DNA of 64,000 nucleotides from Thalassobacillus_A hwangdonensis (GCF_042675915.1 NZ_JBHTKL010000005.1:1-64000); one strand, 5' to 3'. Shown: positions 8,442 to 16,643, numbered from the stretch's first letter. A program made the numbers and translations. The notes: a model not told the origin generated them from the sequence alone.

Positions 8442-8849
8442 GTGAAGTTTCAAGTCAAAAAAAATCCAATTTTAATTATAATTGTCTTAATGTTGATTCC
8501 TGTAGGTATAATCGGGGTGGCAGTCGATCCCGCGGAAGGTTGGATCGGACTTTTTATTATCGGTTTAATTGAAATTGTCATGTTATGGGCTCTGATTCAA
8601 TCATACCACGAAGTTACGGAACAGGCGTTCATCACACGCTTCGGCCCAATCAAAAAGGCAATTCTGCTCCGTGATATTCGTGAAGTCACTTATACGTACA
8701 ATCCAATTGCCAGTCCAAGCTGGACGTTCAAACGACTTAAGGTGACTGACAAAGACCACCGCCATATCCTGACTTCTGCTCCTAAAGATGCTGATGCGCT
8801 CAGAACAATCCTGAAAGAGCGATGCAAGCAGGCGAACATCGATGTATGA
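8442..8849 (+). CDS. Membrane protein with PH-like domain
   Basis: The 135-residue protein has two membrane helices near the N-terminus (about 9-27 and 35-53) followed by a soluble domain with a bacterial PH-type pattern (VTEQAFITRFGPIKKAILLRDI). The role is unknown. A GTG start at 8442 follows GAGGTG by six bases. It is a single gene, with a strong hairpin directly downstream. Confidence 0.6.
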   Translation: MKFQVKKNPILIIIVLMLIPVGIIGVAVDPAEGWIGLFIIGLIEIVMLWALIQSYHEVTEQAFITRFGPIKKAILLRDIREVTYTYNPIASPSWTFKRLKVTDKDHRHILTSAPKDADALRTILKERCKQANIDV

Positions 8850-8861
8850 TAATTATGTAAA

Positions 8862-8892
8862 AAGATCTCGGCTGATACGAAGCCGAGATCTT
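8862..8892. terminator. Bidirectional terminator between convergent genes
   Basis: AAGATCTCGGCT (8862-8873) pairs perfectly with AGCCGAGATCTT (8881-8892). The minus strand has the better T-run (TTTTTAC), so it mainly serves the PfpI gene, but the plus-strand PH-domain gene also ends into it. Confidence 0.85.
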
Positions 8893-8898
8893 AATTCC

Positions 8899-9411
8899 TT
8901 ATAGTAATGCCAGAGATTCACGGTTGAAGGCAGGAAGATCATCCGGCTGACGACTTGTAACCAGCTGGTTCTGACAAACGACCACTTCTTCGTCTTTATA
9001 GTCGACTCCCGCATATTTCATATCTTCTGCAATGGATTTGAACCCAGTTGCGGTACGCCCTTCCAAACTACGCGCGGTAATCAGTAACTGAGGTCCGTGA
9101 CAAATTGCAAATACCGGTTTCTTTTCATCCATGAAGTGCTTGGCGAAAGAAACGAAACGCTCATCGGCACGCAATTGGTCCGGCGAGAACCCTCCCGGAA
9201 TGAATAACGCATCAAAGTCCTCCGGTTTCACCTCATCAATTCCTTTATCGATCTTCACTTTCGCTTCTCCTTGTTTTCCGGTAACTTCTTTCCCTGATTC
9301 CTTCTCGATCGTGACGACTTCATGCCCAGCATCTTTATATGCTTTGGCAGGATCGGTATATTCTACATCTTCGAACATTTCGGTCATGACACATGCAATT
9401 TTCTTACCCAT
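8899..9411 (-). CDS. DJ-1/PfpI family protein (type 1 glutamine amidotransferase-like)
   Basis: This 170-residue protein belongs to the DJ-1/PfpI superfamily, whose members act as stress-related glyoxalases, deglycases or proteases; the activity cannot be fixed from sequence. The nucleophile elbow is AICHGPQLL (Cys about residue 104) and the oxyanion part is FIPGGF. The ATG at 9411 starts MGKKIACVMT, the family N-terminus; the longer frame to 9486 adds no conserved sequence. It may be read with the N-hydroxylase 104 bp upstream. Confidence 0.85.
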   Translation of the reverse strand: MGKKIACVMTEMFEDVEYTDPAKAYKDAGHEVVTIEKESGKEVTGKQGEAKVKIDKGIDEVKPEDFDALFIPGGFSPDQLRADERFVSFAKHFMDEKKPVFAICHGPQLLITARSLEGRTATGFKSIAEDMKYAGVDYKDEEVVVCQNQLVTSRQPDDLPAFNRESLALL

Positions 9412-9515
9412 TGATTGATCATCTCCTTGAAATGTAAATGTTTTGGAAATCACATAGGATATGTTTCCCTTTCTCCATTTACTCAAACCTTTTTCAAGCC
9501 CATCAATGTGTTCGA

Positions 9516-10829
9516 TTACTTTTTCTTGTCTTCGTCCATCGTAAATTGCTGAAAGATCGTATCACGTTGATTTTGGTAGATTTCTTTTCCTGCAAGAAGG
9601 TTGATGATTTCGATATTACGCTGCACCGCCAGCCCAAGATTGGTCGCACCAGCCCCATGCGAGTGCTCCAGGTTCGTAAGCGTGAAAAAGTGATTCGTAT
9701 GTGTGTCTTTGAATTCCAATCGGAAATCTCTTGTAACCTTGTACCGTTTATCATCTTCCCATTCAATCTCATCTGCGAAGCGTTCCTGGAACCATTTCGG
9801 AATATGTGGCTTGTATCCTGTCGCAAGCACCACTTTTTCACTGTGATAATCGAAGGTTTCTTCTTTCTGCCACTGCTTGCACTTCAATGTATAATGTCCT
9901 TCTCCGGCATTGATCTCCTGCACTTCCGTCAGCGGCTGGATGGTCACATTAGCCTTCTTTCCATCTACTGTCCTGTGATATAAGGTTTCATAGAGCTGGA
10001 TCAATGTGTCAGGATCAATCCCTTTTCGTAGGTTTCCTAACGTATCCAATGCTTTCATTCTTTGATCATAAGACAACGAGTGGAAATAGTCGACATAATC
10101 CGGAGAAAAGAACTCCTGTCCAAGTTTCGAACTATCAAGTTGAAATAACCCACCTGACCTCGTCAATAAAGTAAGGTGCATGTCGCGATTCATCTGTTCC
10201 TGGAGAAGGTCGAGAAACACTTCGGCTGCACTTTGCCCTGATCCGACGACCGTGACATGCTTTGAATGCAGCAGATTTTCCTTTTCATATAAGTAACTGC
10301 TCGTATGAAGGACGTCTTCGACAGGGAATCCGCTCATGCTATCCAGAATAAGCGGCTCGCTTCCTGTCCCCATCACAACGTGTTTGCCAAAGTAGCTCTC
10401 CGTTTGACCGTCTTCCTCTTTCACGACAACTTCATAGTGAGGAGTTTCATCATCTTTGTGATCGATCACATCGACGACGGTCTTGCCGAAACGCAGATTC
10501 TCCAACTGATTGGCTACCCAGCTTAAATAGGCATTATACTCCGGACGAGGAACTTTGAACTCACTGTAAAAAAAGAATTTGAACATCCGGTTCTGTTTAT
10601 GGAGGTAATTCAAATAGGAATAAGGACTGGTCGGATCTGCGAAAGTGACGACATCCGCTAAAAACGGAACCTGAAGATCCATCTTTTCAATCATCATCCC
10701 AGGGTGCCAGCGGAATTCCGGCGTGCGATCCAGAAAGATCCCCTCCAGCTCCGTCTTTTCCATCAATGCTGCCAAGCCAAGATTATAAGGGCCTATTCCA
10801 ATTCCTACAACATCATATAACCTGCTCAT
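9516..10829 (-). CDS. Lysine N6-/ornithine N5-hydroxylase (siderophore-type monooxygenase)
   Basis: This is a flavin monooxygenase of the IucD/PvdA/SidA family, which hydroxylates the side-chain amino group of lysine or ornithine as the first step of hydroxamate siderophores. Visible are the FAD motif GIGIGPYNLGLAAL, the NADPH motif VVGSGQSAAEVF (about 196-207), the VVLATGY motif, and the C-terminal SHGAGATNLGLAVQRN block. The ATG at 10829 follows GGGAG by seven bases. It begins 15 bp after the stop of a purine/pyrimidine permease. No siderophore synthetase, acyltransferase or iron uptake gene is present in the window, which is unusual. Confidence 0.88.
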   Translation of the reverse strand: MSRLYDVVGIGIGPYNLGLAALMEKTELEGIFLDRTPEFRWHPGMMIEKMDLQVPFLADVVTFADPTSPYSYLNYLHKQNRMFKFFFYSEFKVPRPEYNAYLSWVANQLENLRFGKTVVDVIDHKDDETPHYEVVVKEEDGQTESYFGKHVVMGTGSEPLILDSMSGFPVEDVLHTSSYLYEKENLLHSKHVTVVGSGQSAAEVFLDLLQEQMNRDMHLTLLTRSGGLFQLDSSKLGQEFFSPDYVDYFHSLSYDQRMKALDTLGNLRKGIDPDTLIQLYETLYHRTVDGKKANVTIQPLTEVQEINAGEGHYTLKCKQWQKEETFDYHSEKVVLATGYKPHIPKWFQERFADEIEWEDDKRYKVTRDFRLEFKDTHTNHFFTLTNLEHSHGAGATNLGLAVQRNIEIINLLAGKEIYQNQRDTIFQQFTMDEDKKK

Positions 10830-10843
10830 CTTCCCACTCCCTA

Positions 10844-12151
10844 TCAATTGGTTGTTTCTTTACTTTTCCAAACTTGATCCAAAACTATCACCAGCACTGT
10901 TCCTACAAGTAAACCATTACTGACTAAATTCTGTGCTATCGCAGGCATTTCGCTAAATACCTCAGTCGGCAGGAACATGATACCGATTCCGATTAAAAAT
11001 GATACGCATAGAATGGTCAGCTTGCGCTGGTCAAGCTCTGAACTTGCAATATTATTCAACCCTAACGCCATCAACTGGACGAACGTTGCTAAAAGTGCAG
11101 CATTTGCCACAGGAGAGGGAATGCCGGATATCCATGCCACCAATGGTGGAAAGAACGCAATAACTGTCAACAGGAGGGTTGCAAACATGAATGGCGCCTT
11201 CCGCTTCTGACCGGTCAAATCAATGAACCCTGAAGACGATGCCAAAGGAACATTTGCAATCGTCGAGAAGCCGCCGGATAGGAAGTGAGTGATTCCCAGG
11301 AAGGAGCTCCCTCGATTGATCTGGTCGTAGGTGTAGGTCGGCTTCCCATTGATCGAATGGCTGATGGCGACAACCGAAGCTACGACATTCGATAACAGAA
11401 TGACAGCAATGATGAATGCAATCGGTATGACGCTCCAATCGAATTTCGGCGTTCCCCATGCAAACCACTCAGGCAATGAGAATAGAGCGATATCTGCAGC
11501 TTCCTGTTTCTTTTCCCCAATAAAAATCCGGTAGAGCGCCCACCCAACGACAATACCAATCAGGACTGCATAGCTTTTTACCCATCCTTTCCCGAAAATG
11601 GATAAACCAAGTACCAAAAAGAAAGTAAGAAAGGCTAACACCGCTTGAGCAGCCTCGATTGTTTCCACCTGTTGCTGCAGCCCCAACATTCCTTTAAGAA
11701 AAGTACCACTCAGCTGTACCGTCAGAAGAAAAAGAAATGCACCTGTCACCATCGGTGTGAACAGATTCAATACTTTCCCCGCCAACCGGGTCATTCCAAA
11801 GATCACCAGGAAAACACCAGTCAGGATCATCGCCATTTCCAGTACTCTCAGCGTTTCACCATAACTGCTCCCTTGCTGTGCTCCCGTCACTGCCATGACC
11901 GCGAAGATGCTGACCCATAAACCAGCAGGCCCTTCCATGATCGGAAGACGATGGCCGAGCCAGCCTTGAAGGAACGAAGTGATACCTACTACGAAAAATG
12001 TACGTTGCATCAGGCCGGATACCTCGGTGAAATTCATGTCGAATATGGCACCAATGACAATTGGTAAGGCGACAGCACTCGCCAATAAAAATACCAACCA
12101 TTGAATCGTTTCTAATGTTGTCCTTTTCCATGTCGTCATTTGTTGCATCAT
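10844..12151 (-). CDS. Purine/pyrimidine permease, NCS2 (nucleobase:cation symporter-2) type
   Basis: This is a polytopic membrane protein of 435 residues with about 12-14 hydrophobic segments and the features of NCS2 uracil/xanthine carriers: a conserved Ser/Asn-rich part (LSNVVASVVAIS) and the NINRGS-like box seen as DQINRGSSFLG. The cargo cannot be told from sequence; xanthine, uracil or uric acid are the usual ones. The start at 12151 follows GGGAGAAAGAAC; the frame runs further upstream but without a ribosome site and through the nsrR terminator. It is followed closely by the N-hydroxylase. Confidence 0.78.
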   Translation of the reverse strand: MMQQMTTWKRTTLETIQWLVFLLASAVALPIVIGAIFDMNFTEVSGLMQRTFFVVGITSFLQGWLGHRLPIMEGPAGLWVSIFAVMAVTGAQQGSSYGETLRVLEMAMILTGVFLVIFGMTRLAGKVLNLFTPMVTGAFLFLLTVQLSGTFLKGMLGLQQQVETIEAAQAVLAFLTFFLVLGLSIFGKGWVKSYAVLIGIVVGWALYRIFIGEKKQEAADIALFSLPEWFAWGTPKFDWSVIPIAFIIAVILLSNVVASVVAISHSINGKPTYTYDQINRGSSFLGITHFLSGGFSTIANVPLASSSGFIDLTGQKRKAPFMFATLLLTVIAFFPPLVAWISGIPSPVANAALLATFVQLMALGLNNIASSELDQRKLTILCVSFLIGIGIMFLPTEVFSEMPAIAQNLVSNGLLVGTVLVIVLDQVWKSKETTN

Positions 12152-12204
12152 GTTCTTTCTCCCATTATGTAATTTCCTGTAGATTTTTATCATTCCCTCT
12201 GAAA

Positions 12205-12237
12205 ATAAAAAGGAAACCGCCACAGGAGGGGCGGTTG
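12205..12237 (-). terminator. Terminator of nsrR
   Basis: AACCGCC pairs with GGCGGTT (12215-12221 with 12230-12236), followed by TTCCTTTTTATTTT on the minus strand. It lies directly after the nsrR stop and upstream of the permease start, so the permease probably has its own promoter or depends on read-through. Confidence 0.8.
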
Positions 12238-12240
12238 TGT

Positions 12241-12681
12241 TCAATCTTGTATATTCATCAGTTGTTTCAATTCATCTTGATTCGTAAGCAGATCTTCAAG
12301 TGTATAGTTGTCGAACACAGTTAGAAAAGCCTGCAATGCATCGTTCAACACATGCTTCAGCTTGCAGGAAGGCGTAATGACACATTGGTTAATGTCTCTA
12401 TCGAAACATTCCATCAATACGAAGTCATCTTCCATCTTCCTGACCACTTCGCCTACATTGATTTCCTTCGAGGATTTAGCCAGCTTTATTCCGCCTGCCC
12501 TTCCCCGAATGGTTTCGATCATTCCCATCTTATTCAACTGATGGACAATCTTGCCTAAGTGGTTCTCTGATATATCGAATACTTTTGAAATCTCTTTGAT
12601 ACTAGCCAATTCTCCATCTGGTTTAGACCCTGTATAAATCAACACACGTAAAGAATAATCCGTGTACTTTTTCAAACGCAT
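12241..12681 (-). CDS. nsrR: Nitric-oxide-sensing repressor NsrR (Rrf2 family)
   Basis: This is an Rrf2-family winged-helix regulator with an Fe-S cluster that is destroyed or nitrosylated by NO, which releases DNA. The N-terminal HTH (about 1-60) contains SENHLGKIVHQLNKMG. The three cluster cysteines lie in MECFDRDINQC and TPSC (about residues 92, 100 and 106), the NsrR spacing. It is 146 residues, divergent from hmp with 192 bp between start codons. An inverted repeat in front of hmp is the likely operator, and an extended -10 (TGGTATGAT, 12722-12730) is the likely nsrR promoter element. Confidence 0.93.
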   Translation of the reverse strand: MRLKKYTDYSLRVLIYTGSKPDGELASIKEISKVFDISENHLGKIVHQLNKMGMIETIRGRAGGIKLAKSSKEINVGEVVRKMEDDFVLMECFDRDINQCVITPSCKLKHVLNDALQAFLTVFDNYTLEDLLTNQDELKQLMNIQD

Positions 12682-12761
12682 GAAGGGTGACTCCTTACTA
12701 GTAGTTAGTTTTATTCATGGTATCATACCAAACCTGCCTTGTCTTAATGGATGCCTGAAAA

Positions 12762-12777
12762 TGTTTCATGTGAAACG
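12762..12777. promoter_or_regulatory. parS-like site (Spo0J/ParB binding)
   Basis: TGTTTCATGTGAAACG differs from the parS consensus TGTTNCACGTGAAACA at two positions, one central and one terminal. In Bacillus several parS sites lie in the origin-proximal part of the chromosome, where Spo0J/ParB loads and spreads. The site lies in the nsrR-hmp gap, away from the NO operator. It could be a weak site or chance. Confidence 0.5.
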
Positions 12778-12829
12778 TTAACGGAATCGTCACAAAACAC
12801 ACATTTATAATACAGGTTTAATGTTAGAA

Positions 12830-12858
12830 TAAAAGATGTACAAAACATACATCTTTTA
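12830..12858. promoter_or_regulatory. Probable NsrR operator of hmp
   Basis: A perfect inverted repeat, TAAAAGATGTA (12830-12840) and TACATCTTTTA (12848-12858), lies 16 bp before the hmp start, with centre CAAAACA. NsrR sites in other bacteria contain AAGATGYA/TRCATCTT half-sites, which this matches. It overlaps the transcription start region, so binding would block hmp. Confidence 0.75.
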
Positions 12859-12873
12859 GAAAAGGAGTTTGGT

Positions 12874-14118
12874 ATGATTATGGCTACACAAACTGCTGAA
12901 CGTCTGGATCAACAAACAATCGACACGGTGAAATCTACGGTGCCCGTGCTTGCAGAACATGGAGAAGCAATCACAAAAAGGTTCTACCAACTGTTATTCG
13001 AAAACCATCCGGAACTGAAAAATATATTCAACATGGCAAACCAGAAAAAGGGACGCCAGCAACAAGCATTGGCGAATGCAGTATATGCCGCTGCTCAATA
13101 CATTGATAATTTAGGTGCGATTCTACCTGCAGTTAAACAAATCGCGCATAAACACCGCAGCTTGAATATTAAAGCAGAGCATTACCCGATTGTCGGTGAA
13201 CACCTGTTGCTTGCGATCAAGGACGTGCTTGGTGACGCTGCGACAGATGACATCATCGAAGCCTGGGGAAAAGCTTATGGAGTCATAGCGGATGCATTCA
13301 TTTCTGTTGAAGCAGACATGTATAAGGAAGCGTCTGAGCAGACTGGAGGATGGATCGACTACCGATCCTTCAAAGTCGCAGGAAAAGTAAAAGAAAGCGA
13401 AGTGATCACTTCCTTCTATCTAAAGCCAGTAGATGGAGGCAAGCTTCCTACGTTCCAACCAGGACAGTACATTACAGTTAAACTCGACATCCCTGGTGAA
13501 AAATATACGCAGTTGAGACAATACAGCTTATCCGATTCTCCTGGTAACGATTATTTCCGGATCAGTGTGAAGCGTGAGGATGAAACACCTGACAAACCTG
13601 CCGGCAAAGTCTCCTCCTATCTGCATCAGAACATCGGTGAAGGAGATGTAATTGAAGTAAGCGCGCCTGCTGGTGATTTCGTACTTGAGACAGATTCGAA
13701 GAAACCTCTCATCCTCATCAGCGGTGGGGTCGGCTTGACACCAATGATGAGCATGCTAAAAACTGCTGCAGCAGTCACGCCTGATCGGGAGGTCCACTTC
13801 ATTCATGCAGCAATCAATGGTACGATGCACGGATTGAAAGACGACTTGAAAGAAATGGCACAAACGAATAGTAACGTGCACACCCATATCATCTATGACT
13901 CTCCTACAGAGGAAGATATCAAGCTTCAATCCTTTGATAAAGAAGGATACATCGAAGGGCCATGGCTTACTTCCATCGCTCCGGAAGAAGGAGATTATTA
14001 CTTCTGTGGTCCTGAAGGGTTCATGAAAGCGGTCAACAGCTTCCTGAAAGAAATGAATGTTCCTGAAGAAAACATTCACTTCGAGTTCTTCGGTCCTAAA
14101 GGAAGTTTGGAAGATTGA
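12874..14118 (+). CDS. hmp: Flavohemoglobin (nitric oxide dioxygenase)
   Basis: Hmp converts NO and O2 to nitrate with NADPH and is the main aerobic NO defence. The 414-residue protein has a globin domain (about 5-140, proximal His in AHKHRSLNIKAEHYPIVGEH), a FAD-binding ferredoxin-reductase domain (about 155-260, RQYSLSDSPG), and an NAD(P)-binding domain (about 265-405, ISGGVGLTPMMSML and FCGPEGFMKAV). GGAG precedes the ATG by six bases. The gene is divergent from nsrR, with a matching operator, and ends in a strong terminator. Confidence 0.97.
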   Translation: MIMATQTAERLDQQTIDTVKSTVPVLAEHGEAITKRFYQLLFENHPELKNIFNMANQKKGRQQQALANAVYAAAQYIDNLGAILPAVKQIAHKHRSLNIKAEHYPIVGEHLLLAIKDVLGDAATDDIIEAWGKAYGVIADAFISVEADMYKEASEQTGGWIDYRSFKVAGKVKESEVITSFYLKPVDGGKLPTFQPGQYITVKLDIPGEKYTQLRQYSLSDSPGNDYFRISVKREDETPDKPAGKVSSYLHQNIGEGDVIEVSAPAGDFVLETDSKKPLILISGGVGLTPMMSMLKTAAAVTPDREVHFIHAAINGTMHGLKDDLKEMAQTNSNVHTHIIYDSPTEEDIKLQSFDKEGYIEGPWLTSIAPEEGDYYFCGPEGFMKAVNSFLKEMNVPEENIHFEFFGPKGSLED

Positions 14119-14140
14119 TTTTAAACTAGCTACTTAAACG

Positions 14141-14187
14141 AAATACCCCCCGGACAAATGTAGAATTTATCCGGGGGGTATTTTTTA
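14141..14187 (+). terminator. Terminator of hmp
   Basis: AAATACCCCCCGGA (14141-14154) pairs perfectly with TCCGGGGGGTATTT (14170-14183), followed by six T in all. It is very strong and GC-rich. Confidence 0.95.
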
Positions 14188-14207
14188 ATTGAATACATTC
14201 ACGCTTC

Positions 14208-14322
14208 GTCAACATACTTCGCTTTCCGTGGACACGGCCTCAGTCTCCTCAGAAAGCCAAAACCGCTTTCCTGCGGGGCCTTTGGACTCGTGCTTTTCCC
14301 ACCGGAGTCTTCGTATGTTGAC
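14208..14322 (-). repeat. Structured intergenic element, copy A
   Basis: This is one of four copies in the window, here in minus orientation. The outer stem is GTCAACATAC (14208-14217) with GTATGTTGAC (14313-14322). Between them the minus strand shows the shared blocks ACTCC, GTGGGA, CCCCGCAG, GAGGAG, TCCAC and GGAAAGCG. The inner stem pairs GTGGA/TCCAC. It lies between the hmp terminator and the 3' end of acsA. Elements of this look are common in Bacillaceae intergenic DNA as I remember, but I know no function. Confidence 0.8.
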
Positions 14323-14378
14323 TACGCTATGCTATTATCATTTTCAAACTAGAGTTTTTTCTCACAACTCATTTTCTT

Positions 14379-16094
14379 TTATTCTTCTAGAGTTGATGTG
14401 TCTCCTGTTGGAAGTCCGAGCTCCCATGATTTCAGAAGACGACGCATGATTTTACCACTACGCGTCTTAGGAATGCTGTCTTTGATCTCAATTTCTCTCG
14501 GTGCCGCATGTGCACTCAAGCCTGTTTTAACAAACTGACGGATCTCCTCCAGCAATTCATCAGATTCTTCATACCCATCCCTCAAGGTAATGAATGCTTT
14601 GATGATTTCACCACGCTCAGGGTCCGGTTTACCGATGACACCGGCCTCCGCAACTGCTTCATGCTCGATCAGCTTACTTTCCACTTCGAATGGTCCGACG
14701 CGTTCTCCAGATGTATTGATGACATCATCCAGACGGCCCTGGAACCAGAAGTAACCATCTTCGTCCTGGTAAGCACTGTCTCCAGACACATACCAATCTC
14801 CAAGGAAATAGCTTTCATATTTGCCAGGATTGTTCCAGACTGCACGCATCATGGACGGCCAGCCTTTTTTAAGTGCAAGGTTCCCCATCTGATTCGCTGG
14901 TAGTTCGTTCCCATCATTATCAACGATTGCTGCCTCTATGCCCGGGAATGGTTTACCCATCGAACCAGGGCGCATGTCCATCGCTGGATAGTTACAGATC
15001 ATCATGCCACCTGTCTCCGTCATCCACCATGTATCATGAATGCGAAGATCGAAGGCTTTCATCCCCCAGCTGATCACTTCAGGGTTAAGCGGTTCACCGA
15101 CACTCAAGATATGGCGAACAGAGGATAGATCATGTTTCTGAGCCGTCTCCGCCCCAGCTCCCATCAATTTACGGAAAGCGGTTGGTGCAGAATACCAGAC
15201 ACTCACATTATGATTGGACAACGTACTGTACCAATCATCTGGTGTAAATCGACCTCCACGGATGACATTCGTAATTCCGTTCAACCATGGAGCGAAGATT
15301 CCGTAGCTTGTTCCAGTGACCCAGCCCGGGTCAGCCGTACACCAATACACGTCGTCTTCCTGCAAGTCCAATACCCACTTCGCAGTCTGATAGTGTTGTA
15401 GCATTGCATTGTGTACATGGTAGACGCCTTTAGGTTTTCCAGTGGACCCAGATGTATAATGCAACAGCATTCCATCTTCAAGGTCTACCCATTCGATATC
15501 AAAGTCCTTCGAAGCTTCGTCCATCTCTTTGTGGTAATCGATGAAAGTATCCGATGTTTTGTCATGGTCACCTACAAGAACGACTTGCTTCAAATGCGGA
15601 AGCTGCTCTAAAGGTACTCGCTCCAATAATTCCGGAGTAGTGATAAGCATCGTCGCTTCACTATCCTCCAGACGATCTCTGACCGCTTGTTCCATGAATG
15701 CTTCGAACAATGGTCCTGCAATCGCTCCTACTTTAAGGATTCCGAAGAATGCCGCATAGAATTCCGGGCTTCTCGGCATGAACAGAAAGACGCGGTCGCC
15801 TTTTTTAACATCATATTTTTTTAATACATTCGCAAATTTATTACTGCTGAACTTCAAGTCTTCAAATGTGTGCTTTTCCTCGCGGTCCGGTGCTGAATAT
15901 ATAAGTGCGACTTGATCTTTTTTATCAGGATTGTCTGCGTGGCGGTCAATCGCTTCATGCGCAATATTCACCTTGCCTGTTTCACTCCAGGAGAACTGGC
16001 TTTTCACACTTTCCCAATCGAACTTCTCGTATGCTTCCTTGTAATCCTTCATGTTGTGCTCGCCTTTTCGTGCTGCAAGTGTTTTTACGTCCAT
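14379..16094 (-). CDS. acsA: Acetyl-coenzyme A synthetase
   Basis: AcsA activates acetate to acetyl-CoA through acetyl-AMP. The 571-residue protein is close in length to B. subtilis AcsA and has the adenylate-forming motifs: P-loop YTSGSTGKPKG (about 215-225), TWWMTETGG, the hinge region FQGRLDDVINTSGERV, and the C-terminal PKTRSGKIMRR with the Lys that is regulated by acetylation in this family. The start at 16094 follows GAGGTG by five bases. A cre-like site lies 22 bp upstream of the start, consistent with CcpA control. The acuABC genes that are divergent to acsA in B. subtilis are replaced here by queF. Confidence 0.94.
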   Translation of the reverse strand: MDVKTLAARKGEHNMKDYKEAYEKFDWESVKSQFSWSETGKVNIAHEAIDRHADNPDKKDQVALIYSAPDREEKHTFEDLKFSSNKFANVLKKYDVKKGDRVFLFMPRSPEFYAAFFGILKVGAIAGPLFEAFMEQAVRDRLEDSEATMLITTPELLERVPLEQLPHLKQVVLVGDHDKTSDTFIDYHKEMDEASKDFDIEWVDLEDGMLLHYTSGSTGKPKGVYHVHNAMLQHYQTAKWVLDLQEDDVYWCTADPGWVTGTSYGIFAPWLNGITNVIRGGRFTPDDWYSTLSNHNVSVWYSAPTAFRKLMGAGAETAQKHDLSSVRHILSVGEPLNPEVISWGMKAFDLRIHDTWWMTETGGMMICNYPAMDMRPGSMGKPFPGIEAAIVDNDGNELPANQMGNLALKKGWPSMMRAVWNNPGKYESYFLGDWYVSGDSAYQDEDGYFWFQGRLDDVINTSGERVGPFEVESKLIEHEAVAEAGVIGKPDPERGEIIKAFITLRDGYEESDELLEEIRQFVKTGLSAHAAPREIEIKDSIPKTRSGKIMRRLLKSWELGLPTGDTSTLEE

Positions 16095-16116
16095 CAAATC
16101 ACCTCATCTTTTAGTT

Positions 16117-16130
16117 TGTAAACGGTTTCT
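16117..16130. promoter_or_regulatory. CcpA-binding (cre-like) site before acsA
   Basis: TGTAAACGGTTTCT matches the cre consensus TGWAARCGYTWNCW at all but one position. It sits 22 bp before the acsA start, so it lies in or after the promoter, as expected for repression by CcpA on preferred sugars. AcsA is CcpA-controlled in B. subtilis. Confidence 0.65.
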
Positions 16131-16288
16131 TATGCCTGCAATAAAAAATGCCATGAGCAGGCAGCACACTTCGGTTTGATTTTTCAAAATATTCTTGCAG
16201 TACTATATATTTTAGACGAAGTAGCCAGGCTTTTAAAGTGAAATGGTATAAGAATTCCAAATTCGTGACAAAAGAAGTATGCAAGGAA

Positions 16289-16317
16289 TTGACAGCGTAT
16301 CGGAACCCTCCTATAAT
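16289..16317 (+). promoter_or_regulatory. Consensus sigma-A promoter of the queF operon
   Basis: TTGACA (16289-16294), 17 bp, TATAAT (16312-16317): a full consensus match. Transcription would start near 16325, about 30 bp before the preQ1 aptamer. Confidence 0.92.
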
Positions 16318-16352
16318 TAATGAGTCAAACATCAATAAATCCGTTGCAAACG

Positions 16353-16389
16353 GGAGAGGTTCTTAGCTACACCCTCGATAAAAAACTAA
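16353..16389 (+). promoter_or_regulatory. preQ1-I riboswitch aptamer
   Basis: The stretch GAGAGGTTCTTAGCTACACC, then CTCGATAAAAAACTAA, is nearly identical to the preQ1 class I aptamer of B. subtilis queC: stem P1, the TAGCTACACC loop and the A-rich tail forming the pseudoknot. The final CTAA overlaps a segment (CTAAGGATAT) that can pair with ATATCC and CTTAG further on, giving an antiterminator. Ligand binding should favour the terminator that follows. Confidence 0.95.
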
Positions 16390-16408
16390 GGATATATGAT
16401 CTTTCAGG

Positions 16409-16436
16409 CCATATCCCTTAGGATGTGGTCTTTTTT
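16409..16436 (+). terminator. Riboswitch-controlled terminator of queF
   Basis: GGCCATATCC (about 16408-16417) pairs with GGATGTGGTC (16421-16430), including two G-T pairs, followed by TTTTTT. The left arm is also complementary to the earlier GGATAT, the competing antiterminator. This is the expression platform of the preQ1 switch. Confidence 0.9.
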
Positions 16437-16485
16437 ATTTGCTTATTTAAGAGTTAAACGATTCTGTGTTTTCGAAAAATGAAGA

Positions 16486-16584
16486 GGGAAATTGCGAGAC
16501 TCCTACGGAAAAACGAATGCGTCGAGACCCCGCAGCGAAGTGAGGAGGCTTGACCGTTCGTCCGTGGAAAGCGAGTAGTTTCCC
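16486..16584 (+). repeat. Structured intergenic element, copy B
   Basis: The outer stem is GGGAAA (16486-16491) with TTTCCC (16579-16584). The core blocks are CGAGACTCC, ACGGA, GAGACCCCGCAG, GAGGAGGCT, TCCGT and GGAAAGCGAG. The inner stem pairs ACGGA/TCCGT. This copy lies between the preQ1 terminator and queF, so it is part of the queF mRNA leader when the riboswitch is open. Confidence 0.82.
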
Positions 16585-16643
16585 GACTCATTTAACAAAT
16601 TTTCATATCGTTTAACAAACCAATATTTCTAGGAGGTTACATC

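Noticed and set aside
14208..14322. The structured element as a transposon-derived miniature element
   Set aside because: Ends differ between copies, and I saw no target-site duplication and no transposase in the window.
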